Source: Dasania sp051277005 (GTDB taxonomy: Bacteria; Pseudomonadota; Gammaproteobacteria; Pseudomonadales; Dasaniaceae). Taken from it: 21,228 bases of DNA. Made by a program: the position numbers and the translations under genes. The stretch spans positions 1 through 21,228 of the forward strand of contig JBNMPS010000032.1 in NCBI GenBank assembly GCA_051277005.1, written 5' to 3'. The notes beneath the pieces were generated by a model, which worked only from the letters and a program-made list of their open reading frames with translations, did no database searches and had not been told where the DNA came from. Shown here one piece after another: positions 7,658-13,883 of this stretch (the stretch's first letter is position 1; each line of letters begins with the position of its first letter).

Positions 7658-8002
7658 CTACTCCAGCTTCTCGGCACACTTAATACAATGCATACAAGCA
7701 GGGTCGCATTCCAAGCGTCGTATATCAATATCCTCGTCACATTCCATACATATCCCATAGTCATCCAACGCTATGCGGAGTAAGGCTTTGTTGGTGTTTA
7801 AAATTTGTTGCTGGCATCGTCGTGCTGTCTCCAGCGCCATTTCTTGTGCCTGCAGAGCATCCATGCGCGAAAGTCGGCCGACTTTCGCTTGATCTAATTC
7901 AACCGGTTGGCTTGATTGCTTGTGCTCGTCTTCTTGTTTTAAAAGACTGGCTTTAAGATCAATCAATTGCGCCTTTAATCGTTCAAGATCGTTTTTGTTC
8001 AT
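7658..8002 (-). CDS. DksA/TraR family zinc-finger protein
   Basis: This is a 114-residue protein with an N-terminal coiled-coil (about 1-78, rich in Leu, Lys and Gln) and a C-terminal zinc finger. The finger has C85-x2-C88 (YGICMECDEDI) and C106-x2-C109 (CIKC); C99 and C103 are extra cysteines. DksA-type proteins reach into the RNA polymerase secondary channel and alter promoter kinetics, some with ppGpp. True DksA is about 150 residues, so this is one of the shorter paralogues of unknown target. The DxxDxA tip motif of DksA is not seen in that exact form; the turn region reads SRMDALQAQEMA. The frame ends with TAG, which shows amber is a normal stop in this genome. It is divergent from the gene at 8156. 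Confidence 0.85.
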   Translation of the reverse strand: MNKNDLERLKAQLIDLKASLLKQEDEHKQSSQPVELDQAKVGRLSRMDALQAQEMALETARRCQQQILNTNKALLRIALDDYGICMECDEDIDIRRLECDPACMHCIKCAEKLE

Positions 8003-8110
8003 TCGCTGATTATGGCAGTTTGCTCAAAATAGACAAGTGCGGCGAATCATATAGAGGCCTCCACCGTTTTAGCGCTTTTTTACGGTCATTCAGGCGTTGG
8101 CCTTAAGATG

Positions 8111-8140
8111 TTGATCCACTATAATTGAACTCATTATATT
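8111..8140 (+). promoter_or_regulatory. possible sigma-70 promoter
   Basis: TTGATC (8111-8116, four of six) and TATATT (8135-8140, five of six) are 18 bp apart. Transcription would start near 8147, only about 9 bases before the ATG at 8156. That would give an almost leaderless message, so the call is weak. Confidence 0.3.
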
Positions 8141-8155
8141 AATAGGTAATGTCTA

Positions 8156-8524
8156 ATGGCTACACGAAGCCGGTCTGATAAAAAAAGCAATAAACCTAAA
8201 CTGTCTTCTGAGGCTAAGGAGCAGCTACAAACGATCACCTCTGCCGCTGTATCGGTGAGTTTTACCAAGCAGCAACGTAAAGAAGTTCAGCAAGCGATAG
8301 AAAAAGGCATGGCGACGGTTAGAAATCAAACGAAGATCAACAATCGTGAGCGTGACAAAAAATTTAAACAGTTGAAAAAACAGCTGGCTGATGCGCAGCA
8401 AATTAACATGGCTCATAATGGTTTGCAGGGCCAGCCGAAAAAAATAACGGCACTTTCGTTAGCTCCCTGGGTTTTATTGGTTGCATCTTGGGCTGGGTTA
8501 GTACTTTTTTTTATACGTAACTGA
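8156..8524 (+). CDS. DUF2956-like small membrane-anchored protein
   Basis: This is a 122-residue protein. Residues 1-95 are hydrophilic and basic with a long helical, probably coiled-coil part (about 38-85, RNQTKINNRERDKKFKQLKK). Residues 100-119 form one C-terminal membrane segment (LSLAPWVLLVASWAGLVLFF). The pattern of a basic helix followed by a PWVLLxxSWxG anchor resembles the DUF2956 family of marine gammaproteobacteria, whose function is unknown. The topology suggests a tail-anchored inner-membrane protein facing the cytosol. The next gene starts 42 bases downstream and may share its transcript. The family assignment is from memory of the pattern and only moderately sure. Confidence 0.7.
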   Translation: MATRSRSDKKSNKPKLSSEAKEQLQTITSAAVSVSFTKQQRKEVQQAIEKGMATVRNQTKINNRERDKKFKQLKKQLADAQQINMAHNGLQGQPKKITALSLAPWVLLVASWAGLVLFFIRN

Positions 8525-8566
8525 TATTAAAATGGGCGGGGCTAAAGGGGGCGTAACCATTACACA

Positions 8567-9349
8567 ATGAACAATTTTATCAATAACAATATGTCACCAC
8601 GGTGCGGCCACTTTCTGATTGTTATATTGGTTGCGTTTTCATCGGCTAGCCAAGCAAATCAATTTTGTTTTTCAATGGCAAAAACCTATTACGAGCAACT
8701 ATATTGTGAGATTCAAACCAGTGGCGCAGGCGAAAGATTACCCCGTTTTAATCAATTTCAAAAAAACACAGCCTTAATACAATCATTATTGCTAAAGCCC
8801 TACGCGCGAAAATTAGGGCTTACAATAAAAATCCCCACAAAAAAAATAACAAAACAAGCAGTGACAACTCGCTCGCATAGCGTCACTAATAACCACGGCG
8901 GCCTTAGTCACTGCAATTTCAAAACAGGCGTGATTAGCTGCGACAAAAAACACTATAATTTTATGGGTAACCAGCGCAATACAGCACTGCGCGCTGGCGC
9001 ACTTGACGCTAGCAATACGATGCAGCTGCCCGTTTTCGATAAAATTGATCTGGCGACCTATTTAGTTGAAGCCTATGAGCACTACTTAAATAAGATGATT
9101 GAGATTGGGTTGGCAGGTGTTACTTTATCGTATGGTAACTTCGAACATATTTATTATGATTTGCGCGCCCAAGACATAGATTTTAACCACCGTTTTGAAA
9201 CGATGTATCGGTATTTGAAAAAAGATAAACGTAATATTGGCATCAAAAAGTCGACGGCTCCTTCTAATATGACGGCTAAAGATTGTTTCTTGCTGGATAC
9301 ATTAGTGGTTTGTGGGCGCGGGCATTACAACTATATTTATAGGCTCTAA
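8567..9349 (+). CDS. uncharacterised exported protein
   Basis: This is a 260-residue protein with a Sec-type signal peptide: residues 1-12 polar, hydrophobic core CGHFLIVILVAFSSASQA, likely cleavage after SQA near residue 30. The mature part has cysteines at intervals (FCFSMAK, YCEIQ, HCNFKTGVISCDKKHY, DCFLL, VVCGRGH), so disulphides in the periplasm are likely. The block LATYLVEAYEHYLNKMIEIGLAGVTLSYGNFEHIYYDL followed by RFETMYRYLKKDKR resembles hypothetical proteins seen in other marine gammaproteobacteria; no function is known to me. The first ATG (8567) gives the longest form, and ATG 8591 would leave a tidier signal peptide. No membrane segment is seen beyond the signal. It may be co-transcribed with the gene ending at 8524. 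Confidence 0.75.
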   Translation: MNNFINNNMSPRCGHFLIVILVAFSSASQANQFCFSMAKTYYEQLYCEIQTSGAGERLPRFNQFQKNTALIQSLLLKPYARKLGLTIKIPTKKITKQAVTTRSHSVTNNHGGLSHCNFKTGVISCDKKHYNFMGNQRNTALRAGALDASNTMQLPVFDKIDLATYLVEAYEHYLNKMIEIGLAGVTLSYGNFEHIYYDLRAQDIDFNHRFETMYRYLKKDKRNIGIKKSTAPSNMTAKDCFLLDTLVVCGRGHYNYIYRL

Positions 9350-9545
9350 GCTAAGTTAAAAGCCTAATAAATTCAATGTCTTAACGGTTGGTCTAACAAG
9401 GCTTGTATGCTTTACTGCATTATTGTAAAAATCAATAAATCGTTATTCTTAATAACAAGGTGAAAGTATCGTTTTTTATAGGCAGGAAGAGTCTTAGTGT
9501 TGTGATAAAAGAGTACAATACACACACGTTTTTTTAATTTTTGAG

Positions 9546-9564
9546 TGACTCTGCCTTTGAGTCA
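9546..9564. promoter_or_regulatory. dyad in the leader of the 9584 gene
   Basis: TGACTC and GAGTCA form a perfect 6-bp inverted repeat around a 7-base centre, 20 bases upstream of the ATG at 9584. T-runs lie before it, not after it, so it is not a terminator. It could be an operator or a small leader hairpin. Confidence 0.25.
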
Positions 9565-9583
9565 TCGTTAGAGTGAGTAGCAT

Positions 9584-9937
9584 ATGATCCGTCCAGACTG
9601 GGTGACCAATGAGTCAACCTGGAAAAAACATTGTCGAAGAGTGGTTGCCCGTGCCAACGATTTAATGGCAGGCAAACTGAGTGTTATCGCTTGCGCACAA
9701 GAAATGGCCAAGTTGGTATTTTGGCTGCGTGCAGAGGATGATGCGGATTTTATGGTGTTTAACGCTATTAAAGAGGCGAGTGATGCCGTGCCCAGTGAAG
9801 ACGATCGAAAAAATTGGGGCGGCGCACAAGCCGAGCGTGAATTCGAAATAGTCAATATTGAAGAGCAGTGGCGTAAGCAGGCTTTAGCCGCAGCGGTAGC
9901 ATTAATGGCTAAATATCAAGAGACAGCTAGCGAGTAA
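9584..9937 (+). CDS. uncharacterised cytosolic protein (117 residues)
   Basis: The protein is acidic and mostly helical, with six Trp in 117 residues (PDWVTNESTWKKHCRRVV, KLVFWLRAEDDADF, RKNWGGAQAE, EEQWRKQALAAAVAL). It has no signal peptide, membrane segment or catalytic motif that I can name. The pattern of an N-terminal Trp-rich helix, an RxEDDxDF strand and a C-terminal helix resembles small orphan proteins of the immunity or accessory type, but that is only an impression and I give no function. ATG 9584 is preceded by GAGTGAG, a usable though weak ribosome site. Codon use looks like its neighbours. It stands alone; the region after it is decayed DNA. Confidence 0.7.
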   Translation: MIRPDWVTNESTWKKHCRRVVARANDLMAGKLSVIACAQEMAKLVFWLRAEDDADFMVFNAIKEASDAVPSEDDRKNWGGAQAEREFEIVNIEEQWRKQALAAAVALMAKYQETASE

Positions 9938-9957
9938 GGCTATTGTCTGATTCTATT

Positions 9958-10155
9958 ATGTCGTTACCCGTCGAACAGGGATTAGCGTTACTGGATTATA
10001 CTTTGAGTAGAGTCAGTCAGGCGTAGCTAAAAACCGCGAATGTAAAAAATTATCACGATGTTATTAACACCTTAAAAGTGTGCAAAAAATACTCACTGCT
10101 GAAAAACACTTTCGAGAGTTTAAGCGTTGGTAGCCAATATAAGGCTGGAGCATAA
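9958..10155 (+). pseudogene. possible small frame interrupted by an amber codon
   Basis: ATG 9958 opens MSLPVEQGLALLDYTLSRVS and reaches TAG at 10024. The same frame then stays open for 42 codons to TAA at 10153. Both halves read like protein, but open runs this short are also expected by chance and I recognise no family. There is no good ribosome site. Confidence 0.2.
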
Positions 10156-10249
10156 AGCTAGGCGAAAACTTATGGCTTATTTGGATGAGGCTTTTGCGTA
10201 ATGCAAGTAGAGCTAGGTGCGATTCACTCCCCGCAGTGGGGTTAGGTTG

Positions 10250-10319
10250 AACCTCTTATAGTGAGTGCCCCGCCATAAATCTTTAATGTATGCTGAAACA
10301 GTATGTTTGAATAGAGGTT
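10250..10319 (+). promoter_or_regulatory. leader hairpin that would hide the ACR3 ribosome site
   Basis: AACCTCT (10250-10256) is the exact complement of AGAGGTT (10313-10319), which contains the AGAGG ribosome site 7 bases before ATG 10325. Between them ATGCTG-AAA-CAGTAT (10290-10304) forms an inner 6-bp hairpin. The folded form would block translation start. No known riboswitch consensus is recognised. Confidence 0.35.
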
Positions 10320-10324
10320 ATCTA

Positions 10325-11336
10325 ATGGAACATTCACTTGGCACCTTTGAAAAAAACCTTATGTTATAGGTGCTGCTATGCATGCTCATGGGTGTTGGGT
10401 TCTCTCAATATTTACCTGGCATTAGTGTTTGGTTAAATGAATGGCAGGTTGGCAATGTCTCTGTTCCAATTGACATCTGCTTGTTTCTAATGATGTATCC
10501 GGCCCTTCTCAATTTTCAGATGAGTGAAGTTAAAAAGCTGGCCAAGGCCCCTAAACCGATACTGCTTACATTAATCTCTAATTGGATCATGGCCCAGGCT
10601 ATAACCGCTTTTTTGGCGTACTATTTTTTAAGTGGCAAGGATCAATTGATTGTTGCATTGATTCTACTGGGTGCCAGCCCATGTACCGCTATGGTGATTG
10701 TTTGGGGGAGCTTGGCTAAGGGTAACCAAGAACAAAATGTCATTACTACCAGCATCAATACGGTGACCATCATGTTCCTCTACGCCCCCGTTGTGGTGTT
10801 GTTAACGGGGGTGCAAGGCATTGTGATTTATAGTTATGAACTGATGATCTCAGTATTGGTTTTTATTGGTATCCCTATGCTTACCGGTATTGTTTCTAAA
10901 AAAATGTTGGTAAAAAAACAAAGGGCAGGATTGGTTTGAAAATACGTACCGGCCTGTTGTGGGTAAAATAGCCGTTGTCGCGTTGCTCTTAACGCTGCTG
11001 GTTCTGTTTACTTTGAACGGTAACGTGCTGATCAATAATCCTCAAGAAATGTTACTGGTTTCCATACCGTTATTAATTGGATTTGCCCTTATTGTAGGGT
11101 TAAATATTCTGATCACTAAACTTTTCAGATTAAAATACAAAGAGGCCGTTATCACGGTTCTTATCGGCTCTTCCGGTCATTTTGAGATTGCTATTGCCAC
11201 AGCCATTTCTTTGTTTGGGGTAAGTTCGCAAGCTGCTCTAGGGACAACAATGGGCTTATTTTGGGAGGTACCCATTATGCTTGGTCTAGTCTATTTCAGT
11301 CAGTATTTACATCGAAAGGGATTTTGGCAGGATTAA
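10325..11336 (+). pseudogene. ACR3-type arsenite permease, broken by amber codon and frameshift
   Basis: Read across two lesions, this is a ~337-codon membrane protein of the bile acid:Na+ symporter superfamily, matching the ACR3 arsenite efflux family in order and length. Kept features are the FEKNLML start, GASPCTAMVIVWGSLAKGN with the key Cys (codon 10682-10684), GHFEIAIATAISLFG and EVPIM with its Glu (11265-11267). Lesion 1 is TAG at 10367-10369, exactly where ACR3 proteins have Trp (family pattern L-x-L-W-V-x-L-C), so TGG to TAG is likely. Lesion 2 is a one-base gain in an A-run, either A7 at 10898-10904 or A7 at 10912-10918. After it the protein resumes one frame on (GQDWFENTYRPVVGKI). 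GTG 10370 could restart the first part, but the frameshift still cuts it after about 189 codons. No arsR or arsC is nearby. Confidence 0.8.
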
Positions 11337-11371
11337 ATCATTATTGTAGCTGTCGCATGTTGAGTTTATAG

Positions 11372-11404
11372 CGGGGGGGGGATTAAAAAATAATCCCGTC
11401 CCCC
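11372..11404. terminator. strong GC hairpin between convergent genes
   Basis: A run of nine G followed by ATTA pairs with TAATCCCGTCCCC across an A-rich loop, giving a stem of about 12 pairs with one mismatch. It lies between the ACR3 pseudogene and yehS, which converge, so it may end both transcripts. No long T-run follows on either strand. Confidence 0.5.
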
Positions 11405-11431
11405 ATAAAACCGATAACATGAATGGCGACT

Positions 11432-11920
11432 TTATGTGTTTTCTTCTTCGTCTTCTTCAGCATCGCCGCGAAACTTGAGCTGTATGCCTTTTAAAAAATG
11501 ACGCAATATTTGATCTTTACATTCACGGTAATGCTTGTGTTCGGGTTTTCTGAAAAATGCACTGAGCTCATGCTTGCTCATTCTAAAATCAGCAGCCTGC
11601 ATTATATCGATCACTTCATCCGCTTTTAGGTTAAGAGCAATTTTTAACTTCATAAAGATGATGTTGTGGGTTAAACGCGATTCAGGTACAGGGTCAGGGC
11701 CATCTTTTTTGCCCCGTTTATCAATAATTAAGCCATTGAGAAATATCGCCAGGGTACGGTCATTACATTTTATATAAGCGGGGTCTTCATCCTTTTTCAA
11801 CCAATCGCTAAGTTCTTCTCTGGTTACCGGGTTATTTGCCAGCGCAAAAACAGCCATCATTTTTGTATCATTAAAATCAAAGGTATAGCGTATGCGGCGT
11901 AAAACATCGTTATTGGTCAT
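11432..11920 (-). CDS. yehS: DUF1456 protein, YehS type
   Basis: This is a 162-residue protein matching E. coli YehS (156 residues) throughout. It has two related repeats of about 70 residues, the first with NNDVLRRIRYTFDFND and FLNGLIIDKRGKKDG, the second with NIIFMKLKIALNLKADEV and HKHYRECKDQILRHFLKG. The function of DUF1456 is unknown; the protein is predicted soluble. AGGA lies 7 bases before ATG 11920. A highly acidic tail (DAEEDEEENT) extends past the E. coli end. The DUF2986 gene lies 65 bases upstream on the same strand, so a two-gene transcript is possible. Confidence 0.92.
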   Translation of the reverse strand: MTNNDVLRRIRYTFDFNDTKMMAVFALANNPVTREELSDWLKKDEDPAYIKCNDRTLAIFLNGLIIDKRGKKDGPDPVPESRLTHNIIFMKLKIALNLKADEVIDIMQAADFRMSKHELSAFFRKPEHKHYRECKDQILRHFLKGIQLKFRGDAEEDEEENT

Positions 11921-11985
11921 GGATACTTCCTAATAAACTGGGTTAACCCGCTCTAGGAGCAAGTCATTACGGTAGGCCTTAGCCT

Positions 11986-12135
11986 TTATGTGTTGGCTGG
12001 AGCCTCACCGTTTGGCTCTAGCTTCTGCCTGTTAGCCTTAGTGATATAGGGCTCTTTAGCTTTGGGGTTAAGTTTAGCCGTCGCTTTTTTAACCTTCTTT
12101 TTAAATATTTGGTTGATTTTCTTTTTTCGGTTCAT
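11986..12135 (-). CDS. DUF2986 family small protein (49 residues)
   Basis: ATG at 12135 opens MNRKKKINQIFKKKVKKA, followed by KLNPKAKEPYITKANRQKLE and a short Pro/Ala-rich tail ending at TAA 11986. The start MNRKKKIN-x-I-x-KK and the P-x-YI-x-KA-x-R middle are the recognisable pattern of DUF2986, a tiny, strongly basic family in marine gammaproteobacteria with no known function. The charge hints at RNA or ribosome binding (inference). It has no strong ribosome site and lies just upstream of yehS on the same strand. Confidence 0.75.
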   Translation of the reverse strand: MNRKKKINQIFKKKVKKATAKLNPKAKEPYITKANRQKLEPNGEAPANT

Positions 12136-12441
12136 GATATGGCGTAATCAATGAGTAAATGGCTGACAATGCCTCAAAAGCGTCATTATCTAACGAATAG
12201 GCAAATAATAACATCAGTCAAAGTAAAAAGTCGGGGTCATCCTCTGAACTCCATGCTTTGAACTCCATGCTTTGAAACCCATGCTTTGAACCTTGGCAGG
12301 GCTTTACCTGCTGTCGATTGGGCGTAAAAGGAAATTTGTTCTGCCTATACTCAGGTGCCCGGCCAAGATTGTGTGTACAATTCACACTGCGTGACGTTTT
12401 GTTTAAACGTTTGCGCCCCCCATTCCATGAGAAACTACTTT
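12136..12441. other. intergenic stretch before the HflX-like gene
   Basis: About 306 bases without a gene separate the DUF2986 gene from the HflX-like GTPase, which diverge. They contain the 14-bp tandem repeat at 12245-12292 and a small GCAGG/CCTGC dyad at 12296-12311. TATACT at 12346-12351 could be a -10 box, but I find no matching -35. The GTPase frame is open upstream to 12355, but these codons look non-coding. Confidence 0.45.
12245..12292. repeat. 14-bp tandem repeat, 3.4 copies
   Basis: TGAACTCCATGCTT is present twice exactly (12245-12258, 12259-12272), then once as TGAAACCCATGCTT (12273-12286), followed by a partial TGAACC. It lies in the upstream region of the HflX-like gene. Confidence 0.85.
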
Positions 12442-13791
12442 ATGCCAAACCCCGAAAAACCCTGCCTTCAGCGTGCGCTGATTGTTGCCGTGCAATTGGA
12501 CAATGTCAGTGATGTTGAATTTGAGTCGTCGTTGGCCGAGTTGGGTGACCTTGCAAAGACGTTAGGGATGGAGGTGGTGGGTCAGTTTACTCAAAAGCGC
12601 TCCTCTTTCGACTCGACGGCGTATATGGGAGTAGGTAAGCGTGAAGAAATACGACAATTTTTACAGTGTGAGCAAGCCGGCTTAGAGGCCCCGGACCAGA
12701 ATGATTCGTTGGAGGCTAGGGATGCAGTGGATTTTATTTTGGTCGACCACGAAATCTCGCCGTCCCAGTCGCTCAATTTAGAAAATGAGTTAGGTTGCGA
12801 GGTAATGGATCGCACGGTGGTGATTCTTGAGATTTTTCATCGTAATGCCAGTTCACACGCTGCTCGGGTACAAGTTGAAATTGCGCGTTTGAGCTATATG
12901 GCGCCGCGCCTGCGTGAGGCGGCTAAGCGAGAAGGGCCGCTAGGTCGGCAGCGCAGCGGCACTGGCGGGCGCGGTACAGGGCAGTCACGAAGCCAGACCG
13001 ACAGTCAAAAGGTTCGCGATCGTATTGCCGAGCTGCAAAAAGAAATTGATGCCATGGCGGCGGGTCGCGATACCCAGCGATCGCGACGCCAGGGACAACA
13101 GGGGCTAGAGCAGGTGGCGCTGGTCGGTTATACCAACGCGGGCAAATCCACTTTGATGTGCGCCTTGACCGGCAAAGAAGTACTAGTGGCTAACAAATTA
13201 TTTGCCACATTAGACACCAAAGTCCGTACCTTGCAGCCAGAAAGTGTACCGAAGGTCTTGGTGAGTGACACGGTGGGTTTTATCAAGAATTTACCGCATG
13301 GGCTGGTTGCCTCGTTTAAGTCAACGTTAGACGAAGCCCTTAGCGCATCGCTGTTGCTGCACGTTATTGACGCAGGCGACCCCGGGTTTGAGGCGCAGCT
13401 AGAAGTAACCGATAAAGTGTTGGCGGAGATTGGTGCCGATAGTGTGCCGCGCATTCGGGTTTTCAATAAAATTGACTATCTAGAGGACGCGGTCGCACAA
13501 CAAGAGCGTACGGCAGCGTTGCAAGCTAAATATCCCGGCTGTATTGTTCTTAGCGCGCGCTGTAAGGACGATATAACGCAGTTACATCAGGCGATTGTGA
13601 ACGTTTTTCAAGAGCGTTTGGTTGAAACCGAGATTTTATTACCTTGGTCGGCGCAGGGTTTACGCGGGGACATCTTTGCCTCCTGCGAAGTACTTGAAGA
13701 GCGTGCCGATGCTGCCGGTGCATTTTTTCGCTTACGCGCTGCACCTGAGGTGGTTGCTAGACTGAGTGAGTTTTCAGCCAAGGAGTGCTGA
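12442..13791 (+). CDS. divergent HflX-type GTPase
   Basis: This is a 449-residue GTPase of the HflX family, which binds the large ribosomal subunit and can split stalled or stressed ribosomes. With ATG 12442 as residue 1, the N-terminal domain has the expected KRSSFDSTAYMGVGK and DRTVVILEIFHRNASSHAARVQVE. The G domain has G1 GYTNAGKST (229-237), G3 DTVGFIKNLPHGLV (from 276), G4 NKID (342-345) and G5 SAR (371-373). The glycine-rich linker is unusual: LGRQRSGTGGRGTGQSRSQTDSQK replaces the usual GGIGxRGPGE-x3-ETDRR, so two acidic residues are Gln. The gene is not next to hfq, miaA or hflKC, where the standard hflX sits in this class, so it is probably a second copy. The start at 12442 fits the family; an ATG at 12427 is an alternative. 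Confidence 0.88.
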   Translation: MPNPEKPCLQRALIVAVQLDNVSDVEFESSLAELGDLAKTLGMEVVGQFTQKRSSFDSTAYMGVGKREEIRQFLQCEQAGLEAPDQNDSLEARDAVDFILVDHEISPSQSLNLENELGCEVMDRTVVILEIFHRNASSHAARVQVEIARLSYMAPRLREAAKREGPLGRQRSGTGGRGTGQSRSQTDSQKVRDRIAELQKEIDAMAAGRDTQRSRRQGQQGLEQVALVGYTNAGKSTLMCALTGKEVLVANKLFATLDTKVRTLQPESVPKVLVSDTVGFIKNLPHGLVASFKSTLDEALSASLLLHVIDAGDPGFEAQLEVTDKVLAEIGADSVPRIRVFNKIDYLEDAVAQQERTAALQAKYPGCIVLSARCKDDITQLHQAIVNVFQERLVETEILLPWSAQGLRGDIFASCEVLEERADAAGAFFRLRAAPEVVARLSEFSAKEC

Positions 13792-13844
13792 GGTCATTTT
13801 ATCAATGAGCACCCATAAGCGGTGTCAGAGATAATAAAGCGGTC

Positions 13845-13867
13845 ATTCCGGCCTCTTGAGCCGGAAT
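13845..13867. terminator. palindromic hairpin between convergent hflX-like gene and rhlE
   Basis: ATTCCGGC and GCCGGAAT form a perfect 8-bp stem around a 7-base loop, between two converging stops. The flanks (GTC before, CCATAG after in AATCCATAG) resemble the dispersed GTCATTCC...GGAATCCA palindromes found between genes in many Gram-negative genomes. It may serve as a two-way terminator. Confidence 0.55.
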
Positions 13868-13883
13868 CCATAGGCTAACAATG

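Larger units (their letters stand above)
9938..10324. other. decayed intergenic stretch with structured leader
   Basis: This stretch holds no intact gene. It contains the possible broken frame 9958-10155, a short stop-free run encoding NIRLEHKARRKLMAYLDEAFA that ends at about 10200 in another frame, and several GC-rich small dyads (CCCC/GGGG at 10228-10241, AGGTT/AACCT). Its right end is the hairpin leader described at 10250-10319. Confidence 0.4.

Noticed and set aside
10200..10262. Known riboswitch (FMN, TPP) or tRNA-like element in the GC-rich stretch before ACR3
   Set aside because: GGTTGAACC and CCCC/GGGG pieces look suggestive, but the conserved core bases and helix order of these RNAs are not there.
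10898..10925. Programmed -1 frameshift at A AAA AAC in the ACR3 gene
   Set aside because: The tract looks like a classic slippery heptamer, but the downstream part of the protein is reached only by a +1 (or -2) shift. Together with the amber codon upstream, a disrupting indel is the better explanation.
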